From contig CAKSQO010000002.1 in assembly GCA_934486615.1 (NCBI GenBank), positions 130,887 to 194,886 of the forward strand: 64,000 nucleotides of DNA. The letters run 5' to 3'. Positions 1 to 8,265 of this stretch are shown here, one piece after another. This DNA comes from an uncultured Eubacteriales bacterium. GTDB lineage: Bacteria; Bacillota; Clostridia; Oscillospirales; Acutalibacteraceae. Made by a program: the position numbers and the translations under genes. Position 1 is the first letter of the stretch. Each line of letters begins with the position of its first letter. Under the pieces are notes generated by a model, which was given only the letters and a program-made list of their open reading frames with translations, did not search any database and was not told where the DNA came from.

Positions 1-1051
1 TTCTTAAGCCGTCTTCAATCGCTTCATAATCGATATGTTCAAAGTTCAATTCGCACTCATTTGCTCCCGCAATGCGGTTCATCAATCCTATTTCGTTTAG
101 TAAGTCAATAACACGGCTTGTTCTTGTCCGAGGTAAAACCACGTTGAAATCTTTTTTGTAAATCAGCGAAAACGCTGTACCGTGAAACGAATTTGTGAGA
201 ATATAATCAGCATTCTTTATAAGCGATAAAAATTCAGTCGGTCCTGCATCTCGTATTTCATATGATTTCTTCTTCGAGTAACTTATAAATCCGACAAGCA
301 TTCGAACTTTGAGATTTTTTTCTTTCGCAATTCTAAACGCAAGCTTTTCCATTTCCTCATCCTTCTGCAATTCATACACGAGAATATACGGATCAGTTTT
401 TTGCGACTTATCTTGCAATAAGGTATTATACTCGTTGGCAGAAAGCAGGAAAGTTGGATCCAATGTACAGGTGTTTTTAACACCATTTTCTTGAAGAAAC
501 ACAGAGAGACTTTTTTCTCTTACTCCCACATAATCCAGTTTACCGGTATATTTAATTAAATCACTAGTCTGGGCTTCGGATAAAGCAGAAACATCCCCAC
601 AACTTGCAGCATATGCCACATTAGTTTTCCCTTTAATAAGTTTTGACTGTCCAAAAAATTCTGCTTGAAAGCCACCTGTAATATCTGGATTCCATATTTG
701 ATCGCTGCCAAGTATCACAGCATCATATATGTAGGTCATATCGTATGGAATCACCGATAGATTACGCTTTTTAAACTCTTGGAATCGTAGGTACTTTCTT
801 CTATAACCTTTTTCAAAGTACAAAGACATCATCATTTTCTTGTAAATTGATGCGAGCTTTTTTTTGCTTCTACAAGCAGTTTTTATAAACTCAGCCGGCT
901 CAAACTCAGAGCCATTTCCTTTACATTGAAAGTCCATAATATCGACATGGTAGCCAAGGTTTTTTTCAATATAATGAGCCATGGCATATGTTTGAAGAAC
1001 TGCACCGTAATTAGGAACATTATGGAACGTAAAAATACACGCTTTTTTCAC
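1..1051 (-). CDS. Polysaccharide pyruvyl transferase family protein (3' end outside window)
   Basis: The gene runs off the left edge; about 350 codons are visible. It starts at GTG 1051, overlapping the previous gene's TGA by 4 bases (GTGA), with GGAGG just upstream. The protein opens with a Rossmann-like strand and the phrase NVPNYGAVLQTYA, carries SDQIWNP at about residues 116-122 and TNSFHG at about 286-291. These are hallmarks of the WcaK/CsaB-like PS_pyruv_trans family, which transfers pyruvate from PEP to sugars as a ketal, or acts as a related GT-B enzyme. It is the last visible gene of the exopolysaccharide operon, so a role in decorating the polymer is the natural inference. The true substrate cannot be told. 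Confidence 0.8.
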   Translation of the reverse strand, partial: MKKACIFTFHNVPNYGAVLQTYAMAHYIEKNLGYHVDIMDFQCKGNGSEFEPAEFIKTACRSKKKLASIYKKMMMSLYFEKGYRRKYLRFQEFKKRNLSVIPYDMTYIYDAVILGSDQIWNPDITGGFQAEFFGQSKLIKGKTNVAYAASCGDVSALSEAQTSDLIKYTGKLDYVGVREKSLSVFLQENGVKNTCTLDPTFLLSANEYNTLLQDKSQKTDPYILVYELQKDEEMEKLAFRIAKEKNLKVRMLVGFISYSKKKSYEIRDAGPTEFLSLIKNADYILTNSFHGTAFSLIYKKDFNVVLPRTRTSRVIDLLNEIGLMNRIAGANECELNFEHIDYEAIEDGLR

Positions 1052-2235
1052 TTAATCTCCTCCAAATACAAGCTTTCATATGCTGTCGCCATCACCTTAT
1101 CAGAATACGTATATTCTGCCTCAAGTGCTATTTGGTTTGAATGAATATCCTTATAATTAATCCACTTGTTCCTTATTATGTCTGCCAGTTTCTTAACATC
1201 GCCAAATTCAACAAATTGTGTATGATCAGAAAGCGCAATGCTCTCGGATCCGCCATTTTTAAACCCCACAACCGGAGTTCCGCAAAGCAACGCCTCTGCA
1301 ACAGTCATTCCATATGTTTCTCTCCGACTTAGTGTTAACACCAAGTCTGCCTTGCGGTAGAAATCAGCTAATTCATTCTTATCATTCACGGATCCAATTA
1401 TTCGAACATTATCCTCTTCTACCTTTTTGCTTGCTGTTCTTCCGACAACTTCAAATCGTATTTTTTCATTTTTCAGGAGCCTTGCCAGTTCCAGCAAATA
1501 AAATCCACCCTTGCTGTCCTTGTCTGCAGTGTTGAAATCAGCTGTAACAAACAAAACTGTACGCCAATCGTCCTCCTTCAAAAATCTCTTTTCAAAGAAG
1601 ATGCTTGCATCTATTCCATTCATTATGCAGCGTTGCTGCACTCCCGAAAATATTGGCGATTCCAGCGCTCTCTTATTTTGCCATGGGGAGACAGATACCG
1701 CATAACACTGTTTAGCTCCGGCAAACGCCTTTTTCATTTTCTTCCAAGCGTTTGCCGTTGTGTCTCTCCATGTATTTGCCGCAAACCTTAGCTGAGGACA
1801 GTTTCCGCAACCGGATTTCCACTTTTCACAATTGAATGCATGGCTGCACGATCCGGTATAAAAAAACTCTGCATGATTGGTAACGATAAAAGGAATCTTA
1901 TTCTGTTTAAGATATCTCAATAAAGAGTATATATTGACAACATTGCAATTTGCCGAGTGGATATGAATAACGTTTGGTTTCTCTTTTTCAATAATCCGTT
2001 TAATTTTAAGAGTTGAAACAGGAGCAAATCCGTACTGATAGCCCAAAACATACGCTACACGTTTGTATACTCCCAGTTCATGCGGTACACACACACCATA
2101 CGTCTTCAGCTTCTCGTGTTGCTTAGTAATATAAGGGGCACATAAAATATGCTCGAAATCGCTATATTTTGCAATGCTGTCAATTATTGCACCTGTGCTC
2201 CCATAATCGGCACAATTAATATGCAGAACTTTCAT
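1048..2235 (-). CDS. Glycosyltransferase family 4, with cysteine cluster
   Basis: A 395-residue GT-B glycosyltransferase. The C-terminal half has the GT4 nucleotide-sugar pattern RRETYGMTVAEALLCGTPVV, including the E-x7-E pair. The N-terminal half has HIHSANCN and a four-cysteine insertion (C130, C136, C143, C146; the last three in CEKWKSGCGNCP) also seen in WcaC-like colanic-acid transferases, probably a structural metal site. It should act at the cytoplasmic face of the membrane, adding one sugar to the lipid-linked repeat unit. Its start overlaps the end of the upstream polymerase gene by 20 bases, so the two are translationally coupled. Donor and acceptor are unknown. Confidence 0.85.
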   Translation of the reverse strand: MKVLHINCADYGSTGAIIDSIAKYSDFEHILCAPYITKQHEKLKTYGVCVPHELGVYKRVAYVLGYQYGFAPVSTLKIKRIIEKEKPNVIHIHSANCNVVNIYSLLRYLKQNKIPFIVTNHAEFFYTGSCSHAFNCEKWKSGCGNCPQLRFAANTWRDTTANAWKKMKKAFAGAKQCYAVSVSPWQNKRALESPIFSGVQQRCIMNGIDASIFFEKRFLKEDDWRTVLFVTADFNTADKDSKGGFYLLELARLLKNEKIRFEVVGRTASKKVEEDNVRIIGSVNDKNELADFYRKADLVLTLSRRETYGMTVAEALLCGTPVVGFKNGGSESIALSDHTQFVEFGDVKKLADIIRNKWINYKDIHSNQIALEAEYTYSDKVMATAYESLYLEEIK

Positions 2236-3418
2236 TTAGTTGCCTCGCCCCTACTGAATTTCGCTGATTCTTTTCATACTCTGAAAATCCCACGGATATA
2301 ATAAACAGCAAGAAAACATTATATGTTGGATATATAATCAAATGACTAACGCAGGATAGAGTGATATAAATTAGTATCGCAGCAGTAACGGCAGCAAAGG
2401 ATTCACACTGTGCTTTCCTCAGTTTTACTGCTTTAAAAATGAAATTAAATAAAAGTGAGATATAAAAAATCAATCCAATTGCACCATAATCATAAAGCAC
2501 TTCCAAAAAATCATTGTGAGCAGATGAAATCGATATTTTATCAAGATAAACAGCATTATATCCATGCCCGATTACCTGCTTAACAATGTTTGAATTCTTA
2601 AATGCTTCCCAAACAAGTGCATAGGTAGTTGTACGGCCTGACCCACCATCCTCCTGCAAACTCTGCATACGTTCGATAATAGTTATATTTATTGATTTAG
2701 ATAGATACTCCGATACATACACAAGCACTATACACACAATCATCAAGAGTACCATTGCCCCGGTCTTTTTTCTTCCTCTTTTATCGTCTTTTTCAAGTAA
2801 CGGTGGAAGAAACCCACAGAGAATAATGGCAATCAACGCTGTTCTTTTTCCGGAGATAATTGTCAATAATGCTGCGATGAAAATCATCGAGTATTTGACC
2901 GTCTTTTTATCAACCAAATAACATAATGGCAAGAGGAGAACACAATAATATATTGAGTTTATTCCCCCGGAACTCCAATATCTATTGCCACTCAGAAGCC
3001 ATATAGCATATCTTAGTGAGAACACATAAAATGCGATTACTCCAATGTTAATTATCGTCTTTCTTTCATCGTCCTCGACTTGTATGAGAAGTAGGAACGA
3101 AACAATCAAGAAAGATCCCCACCACATCTGGGTCAGAAAGTTTGTCAGTATATCTATTGCGCCTGAATAGTTTTGTAGCCCTGTTACGAAAAACCAAAAA
3201 CTGGTTACCACTGTAAGAATGATTATGCTTTTATTCGGAATGAACCGTACACGAAGAACTATAAAAAACGAAAGTGCAATAATAGCAACCCTTCCGATAA
3301 GTAAGAATTGCTCGATAGTCGATCCCATTGTAAAATAGGAGTTCATTCGAAAAAACAGATACACAAACACTATCAGTATATAGTTCCTGAGTTTTTTACA
3401 AGTCAAAGATTGATTCAT
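2216..3418 (-). CDS. O-antigen/EPS polymerase, Wzy-like membrane protein
   Basis: A 400-residue protein made almost entirely of hydrophobic helices (roughly 10-12). Between two late membrane segments it carries a long periplasm-type loop with SSAHNDFLEVLYDYG, matching the H-N-x-x-L motif of O-antigen polymerase/ligase proteins. In a Wzy-dependent pathway such a protein links flipped, lipid-bound repeat units into polymer outside the membrane. It lies amid glycosyltransferases and overlaps the downstream GT4 gene. Sequence conservation in this family is weak, so the call rests on topology, the loop motif and context. The matching Wzx flippase is not in the window and may lie beyond the left edge. 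Confidence 0.75.
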   Translation of the reverse strand: MNQSLTCKKLRNYILIVFVYLFFRMNSYFTMGSTIEQFLLIGRVAIIALSFFIVLRVRFIPNKSIIILTVVTSFWFFVTGLQNYSGAIDILTNFLTQMWWGSFLIVSFLLLIQVEDDERKTIINIGVIAFYVFSLRYAIWLLSGNRYWSSGGINSIYYCVLLLPLCYLVDKKTVKYSMIFIAALLTIISGKRTALIAIILCGFLPPLLEKDDKRGRKKTGAMVLLMIVCIVLVYVSEYLSKSINITIIERMQSLQEDGGSGRTTTYALVWEAFKNSNIVKQVIGHGYNAVYLDKISISSAHNDFLEVLYDYGAIGLIFYISLLFNFIFKAVKLRKAQCESFAAVTAAILIYITLSCVSHLIIYPTYNVFLLFIISVGFSEYEKNQRNSVGARQLNESSAY

Positions 3419-3457
3419 ATTTTGAATTACCTCTCTCGTTACGGCAACATCGCCATC

Positions 3458-4618
3458 TTACTTTGCCTCCAGCATTGAGAGAACACGTTTACTTTGGAAT
3501 ATATTGTTTTTCTCATCTAAAACAAATTTCTGTGCACTATGTCCTTTTCTGTTTCTTTCGCTTCGCACAGTATCGAAAGTAGTCTTTATTGCTTTCGCAA
3601 TCCCCTCTGCGGACTCATCCTCGATCAAGTAGACATACTGCTTATATTCCTCCGGCATACCGGGAAGATCCGTCGTAAGAACCGGTGTGCCGGATGCCAT
3701 ATATTCCATATTCTTTGAAGGGAACGAATACTTGGTAAACTCTTCATGGGTCGGGCGCGGATTGATAAGCAAGTCCGCCTCTGTTTCTGCCCAAACCACT
3801 TCATCATTCATAGCAATTCCGTGGTAAACCACATTCGGATGCTCCTGCGTCACCTTCTGCAGTTCATCAACATAAGGTCCATTTCCATAGATATGCAGTT
3901 CTGAATCCGGTACATCGGCAAGGACAAATCCGTCCACCATAGACTTTACTCCGTATCGAGCATCCAGCAATCCGGCATACATACACTTCTTAGTACAACT
4001 CGTTTGCGCTTTTACTTCCGGCTGCGGTTTAATTGTTGAATCGCACAATGCCTCAACGATCACATAAGGTTTATGCTCGGGGTTTATCGGTTCGTTCATC
4101 GCTTCTGTAAGGAGAACATATCCGGTACACTTCTGTATAATCTTCCGTACAAGTCTTACATGATTTTGATTAGTCCCAGTCACCATCAGCTCCGGAAGGT
4201 CGGTTACGATTCCGATACATGGTTTCTTTCGCAAACGAGCTGCTGTCACAGCGCCATAGGCCACCGATGCATTCAGTACATCAGTAACGACCGCATCACA
4301 GCCGCCAAACATAACTGTTCCAAATGCAGAAATCGTCTGCCACAAGATCTTGATACCCTTGACATTCAGTACTGAACAATAATGGTACCTTACCTTTCCC
4401 CGCTGGACGCTATCGGCCGGGAGAAACTTGTGCGGACAATTCGTTCCGGTCACAGGTCGTGCCGTTACAGCCCGTACCACTGCACCGTTTTCTGCCAAAC
4501 CTTGTATCATCAGACGATTGAATTTCTGTGCCTGCTGCCCCGGTGCTTTCGGACTATTATCAAATAGGTTTGCGAAGTCTTGCGCATCCATTGCGCTGGA
4601 CGCATAATCAATTCTCAT
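3458..4618 (-). CDS. Glycosyltransferase family 4 (GT-B)
   Basis: A 386-residue glycosyltransferase. The C-terminal donor-binding region is visible as YSFPSKNMEYMASGTPVL, preceded by MYAGLLDARYGVKS, a usual GT4 beta-strand and helix start. The N-terminal half is more divergent, as expected for the acceptor side. No membrane segment is evident, so it probably acts at the cytoplasmic membrane surface. It sits 14 bases downstream of the next glycosyltransferase gene and 39 bases upstream of the polymerase gene, inside one operon. A GGAG-type ribosome site precedes ATG 4618. The sugar transferred is not predictable. Confidence 0.82.
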   Translation of the reverse strand: MRIDYASSAMDAQDFANLFDNSPKAPGQQAQKFNRLMIQGLAENGAVVRAVTARPVTGTNCPHKFLPADSVQRGKVRYHYCSVLNVKGIKILWQTISAFGTVMFGGCDAVVTDVLNASVAYGAVTAARLRKKPCIGIVTDLPELMVTGTNQNHVRLVRKIIQKCTGYVLLTEAMNEPINPEHKPYVIVEALCDSTIKPQPEVKAQTSCTKKCMYAGLLDARYGVKSMVDGFVLADVPDSELHIYGNGPYVDELQKVTQEHPNVVYHGIAMNDEVVWAETEADLLINPRPTHEEFTKYSFPSKNMEYMASGTPVLTTDLPGMPEEYKQYVYLIEDESAEGIAKAIKTTFDTVRSERNRKGHSAQKFVLDEKNNIFQSKRVLSMLEAK

Positions 4619-4632
4619 CTGTGTTCTCCACT

Positions 4633-5727
4633 CTATTTAGCAATAAAATCCAAGAGCCTTGCCTTCGTCATTTTCTGCTCATTCAGAACGTTTTCTAAGG
4701 CATTCGCACATTTTACTTCAAACTTTTCCCAATCGATATCGCGGTAATATGCCCAGATTTCATCTGCTATATTACTACCGTCAAGTGACACGGCAATACC
4801 AACCTGTCGTTCCGTAACAACATCGCCCATGTGGGAGCCTGCCGTGCATATCTGGGGGATACCAAAAATAATACCGTCATAGTATTTATTACCCATTGCA
4901 TTCCCCGTAGTGTGCCCACAGTCATAAACGTTATGGATCATATCTGTATTTTCAGCAAACTCATACCGATCGGTTGGCATATAAGCGCCGTGAAAAAAAA
5001 CATTATTATAATTCTTACTCCGGGCATACTGCTCCATATCCCTTCCGTCCTGCTGCATTCTTCCGTAATAATGCAGTTCAAAACGAGAGTCATTTCCCAG
5101 AGCATCCATCAGTTTTTTATTCACATCGACCTGTCGGACAAGCCCCCAATAGCTAATGCGAATTGTATCGCGTCCCCTTGCATCCTGTTTACGGAGCATT
5201 TTATGATTCAGGGAGTCCTCCAGATAGTTGTGAATCGTCATAACATTTTCTTCAGTGGAGAGAAACTTCCGGAACGCATTAGAGCTGACGAAAGTCACGG
5301 CGCTGTTTGTAGAAAGGATACCAACCAGCTTGCGATATACCGGGATATACTCGTAAGATACATCTCGAAAATCCAGAAGATACCGCCCTTTGTACTTTCG
5401 CACCAGATAGTCCAGCAAGGTCAATCCCGGTGTCGTATGCAGCACAATAATTCTGTCATATGAGTTGTTTTTTAAGACATCCAATGCAAACTTACGATAC
5501 TTTGCAAAATACTTCAGTTTTTTCTTGAACGGAAGTTGCTCTTCCAGATGCTCCTCAAACTTATATGCCTTTGAAATTCTCTGCGGCACTTCCGCATCAG
5601 GCTTTCCGTCACGATCCCAGTAAATCAGTTCAAACTGAATATCCCGTCCCTTGAGCGCATCCAGATAAAAGTTCATATAAGGCATATATGCGATTTTCCC
5701 AAAGCCCAATAACAGAACTTTCATCAT
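4633..5727 (-). CDS. Glycosyltransferase-like EPS biosynthesis protein
   Basis: A 364-residue GT-B-like protein, probably a divergent glycosyltransferase. It begins with MKVLLLGFGKIAYMPY and contains a central linker with IRISYWGLVRQVDVN, then a C-terminal domain ending in NAMGNKYYDGIIFGIPQI that corresponds to the donor-binding region. The classic E-x7-E is not clear, so family assignment is looser than for its neighbours. The start ATG overlaps the upstream gene's stop (ATGA, 4 bases), so translation is coupled. Position between two GT4 genes supports a role in assembling the same repeat unit. Confidence 0.65.
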   Translation of the reverse strand: MMKVLLLGFGKIAYMPYMNFYLDALKGRDIQFELIYWDRDGKPDAEVPQRISKAYKFEEHLEEQLPFKKKLKYFAKYRKFALDVLKNNSYDRIIVLHTTPGLTLLDYLVRKYKGRYLLDFRDVSYEYIPVYRKLVGILSTNSAVTFVSSNAFRKFLSTEENVMTIHNYLEDSLNHKMLRKQDARGRDTIRISYWGLVRQVDVNKKLMDALGNDSRFELHYYGRMQQDGRDMEQYARSKNYNNVFFHGAYMPTDRYEFAENTDMIHNVYDCGHTTGNAMGNKYYDGIIFGIPQICTAGSHMGDVVTERQVGIAVSLDGSNIADEIWAYYRDIDWEKFEVKCANALENVLNEQKMTKARLLDFIAK

Positions 5728-6935
5728 GCTTTTCCTCCAATTCTGCGATACAAATCCTCATAGAGCTTGGTGTTAACCGATCTGGCGTAGACCGCTTTTC
5801 CGTATTTCTGTGCGTTATCTGCCAATCGGCTGCAATACTCCGGCTCGTCCTTCAATTTTAAAATACCTTCGGCAACACCATCCGAATCATCGCAATCAAA
5901 TGCCATACCGATCTGTTCTCTTTTGAACATATCATTGTAATCCGATCCCTCATCTGCTGATGTTACAATAACTCTGTGACACGCCATTAAAAGTCCGGCT
6001 TTGCTCGGAACTGAATTTCCAATAACTCCACGAGGAAGCGGAATCAAACATGCTGAGCACGCACTGTACACATGCGGAACCATCTCTTGCGGCTCCAGCG
6101 GCAGAAACACGATATTATCAAGCTTCTTCTCTTGAGCAGCATGAATAAATTCATCCTTCTGACTTCCCTGGCCAATCATCTGGAACACTATTTTCTTATC
6201 CTGCTTCAATTTTTCGGCAACTCGGAGCACCATCTTATAATCAAAGTTCATACCCATAGTTCCTGCAAACTGAACATAAAAGCAGTCTTTTTTTAAGTCG
6301 TATTTTTTTACAAACAAATTATCTTCCCACGGAATTTCACGAACGCTCTTGTCGTCATACCAGTCCGGGATAACTGTAATTTTGGCAGCCGGAACGCCTT
6401 GCTCTATCACTTTTTGCTTCATATCCTCTGAAATCACAGAGATATGATCTGCTCTTCTATAGGCAACCTTCTGAAACATATAGAAAACTTTCTGCATCCA
6501 TTTCTGCTTCATAGCACCGTTCGCGATAGAAGCCCCCGGGAACATATCCTGACTATTATAAATAACCGGAGTCTTCACGCAGCTTTTAGCAAATGCGATT
6601 GCAAAAGGAGCCCACGGACACGATTGAACCATCATTACATCAAAATCCTGCTGAGCCTTGAAAACCTTTCGAGCCTTAAAACAATATTTAACACCCACCA
6701 AATATCTCTTGGCGAATGCTTTTTTTGCAACAGTTTCTATATTAATAGTTTCATAAGAGAAGTTTTCAAGTTCTTTCAATCTCTCGGGACAATCCGGATT
6801 AATTCCGGTAGAATGGCTCTCGATCAAATGCACCTTATGTCCATAAGAAACAAGATCTTCGATTAGAGCTGTGTATAGATGCCATGAAGGACCCGGTGTA
6901 TCAAGGCCGCTAGACATGAACAACAAAATATTCAT
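5724..6935 (-). CDS. Glycosyltransferase family 4 (WbuB-like)
   Basis: A 403-residue GT4 enzyme. It opens with MNILLFMSSGLDTPGPSWHL, has the acceptor-side phrase PVIYNSQDMFPGAS and the linker-proximal YVQFAGTMGMNFDY. The donor site is GNSVPSKAGLLMACHRVIV followed by a GSDYNDMF loop, the layout of WbuB/WbpH-type transferases that add amino sugars. An AAGGAG site lies just upstream of ATG 6935. It is followed by a 4-base overlapping gene. The substrate is an inference only from resemblance. It should act in the cytoplasm on undecaprenyl-linked intermediates. Confidence 0.82.
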   Translation of the reverse strand: MNILLFMSSGLDTPGPSWHLYTALIEDLVSYGHKVHLIESHSTGINPDCPERLKELENFSYETINIETVAKKAFAKRYLVGVKYCFKARKVFKAQQDFDVMMVQSCPWAPFAIAFAKSCVKTPVIYNSQDMFPGASIANGAMKQKWMQKVFYMFQKVAYRRADHISVISEDMKQKVIEQGVPAAKITVIPDWYDDKSVREIPWEDNLFVKKYDLKKDCFYVQFAGTMGMNFDYKMVLRVAEKLKQDKKIVFQMIGQGSQKDEFIHAAQEKKLDNIVFLPLEPQEMVPHVYSACSACLIPLPRGVIGNSVPSKAGLLMACHRVIVTSADEGSDYNDMFKREQIGMAFDCDDSDGVAEGILKLKDEPEYCSRLADNAQKYGKAVYARSVNTKLYEDLYRRIGGKA

Positions 6936-6959
6936 TAACTTCTCCTTTTTGGCAGCACT

Positions 6960-8018
6960 TTATAAAAGCACGGTTTTTAACCACTGAACAAGTTTATTTT
7001 TTTCTTCTGAAATAAGCTCCATGTCCAATTTGACAGGTTTCTTTGTTATTTCACCTGCTCCGACTCTCTCGAGTAGGCCCACCCGATTAGTCTTTACCAA
7101 GAGCATTGCAGAATGACCGTATGCAAGTGTCACAGCACAGGAATGCACTCTATCGGACAGCGTCAACTGAGAATTTGCATACAGATTAATATACCCGTAA
7201 GGGATATCTGCACAGAAGGAGTTTTTATATGCGTAGATTTTGCTTCTGAAATGCGGGTGGAATCTCTGATCCGTTCTTACCAACTTATACTGTCCGATTT
7301 CGTTTTCACGTTTCGGTGCCGGCAGAAGGCTTCGCACATAAATCAATGCATCTGTAAACCGATCTGTTTTTGCTGCAACCGTAGAAGGTGAATTAACGAA
7401 AAACCTTTGATTGTCAAATTCAAATTCATGTGTGTGTTTACGACCGGAATCATCAATCCAGATTTGCGGCTCAACAATTTTATCAAAATTAGAAATCCAG
7501 TACGGCTGCCCGAAGTCAATCTTGCAGGGAGCATAGTAATCCGGGGTAAAGAAGGAGAAGCAGATTCCATCATACGCATTGGTTGCGTATTTTCCAAATG
7601 CCTCATAGGTTTCATGTTCTCTAGACGAAAAAACAAACGGAGGGCACTGCTTAAAGAATTCTTCGACCTCACATCTGGCAGCAGTATCAAGCTTCATAGT
7701 ACCGGCACTCAAAATCATATAACCAACGCCACGTTCTTTGAGTTCCAGCAGGATATCCTTCCACAGCCGGAGGAAATACTTAGAAATCACAGGGCCGGCA
7801 AGCACAATATAATCCACATCGAGCTTTGCGATGTACTCAAGCTGGTTCTTATGAGGATACAGTCGCTTTCCGTAACTTGTTGTGTAAGTTTGATAATCTG
7901 AAACAACTGTCACATTCTCTGCGCCCAGAATTTTCTTAAGCACATACTCTACACCCAAACTAAAAAAGCCGTTTCCAATGTTCGTGCACCAGAATCCAGT
8001 GCAATACGCCACCTTCAT
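6960..8018 (-). CDS. Polysaccharide pyruvyl transferase family protein
   Basis: A 352-residue protein that is the first gene of the AT-rich part of the cluster. It shows the family layout: an N-terminal CTGFWCTNIGNGFFSLGVEY segment, a central VLAGPVISKYF and ILSAGTMK region, and a C-terminal LTLSDRVHSCAVTLAYG, equivalent to the S-x-R-x-H region of PS_pyruv_trans proteins. It could add ketal-linked pyruvate or act as a related transferase. A GAGGAG ribosome site precedes ATG 8018. It lies downstream of a perfect inverted repeat at 8061-8094 that may attenuate read-through from the priming transferase. Two such family members in one cluster suggest a heavily modified acidic polymer. Confidence 0.72.
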   Translation of the reverse strand: MKVAYCTGFWCTNIGNGFFSLGVEYVLKKILGAENVTVVSDYQTYTTSYGKRLYPHKNQLEYIAKLDVDYIVLAGPVISKYFLRLWKDILLELKERGVGYMILSAGTMKLDTAARCEVEEFFKQCPPFVFSSREHETYEAFGKYATNAYDGICFSFFTPDYYAPCKIDFGQPYWISNFDKIVEPQIWIDDSGRKHTHEFEFDNQRFFVNSPSTVAAKTDRFTDALIYVRSLLPAPKRENEIGQYKLVRTDQRFHPHFRSKIYAYKNSFCADIPYGYINLYANSQLTLSDRVHSCAVTLAYGHSAMLLVKTNRVGLLERVGAGEITKKPVKLDMELISEEKNKLVQWLKTVLL

Positions 8019-8060
8019 ATCTTTGTACTCCTCATCAATGAAATATTATCAACCGCAAAA

Positions 8061-8094
8061 GCGGCTCAGACTCATCTCTAAGAGTCTGAGCCGC
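8061..8094 (-). terminator. Perfect 13-bp inverted repeat, intra-cluster terminator or attenuator
   Basis: Arms GCGGCTCAGACTC (8061-8073) and GAGTCTGAGCCGC (8082-8094) are perfectly complementary with an 8-base loop. Read on the minus strand the stem is followed by TTTTG. It lies between the priming sugar transferase and the rest of the EPS genes, so it could limit or regulate their expression. The T run is short, so full termination is uncertain. Confidence 0.6.
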
Positions 8095-8265
8095 GCTTTC
8101 TTAAATAATTTATCTGCTTAAATCTCAGGTTACAAAAGCTGAGAGCGCGGCGTTTATATTTTAGTCGCACAGCGCACGGAGTTAAGCTTACGCTTTTGCT
8201 TTATCGGCCGCTGCTTTTGCTTCGGCGCTTTTGCTTTGCGAGGCGCGCTGAGTCTGCATCCCGGG

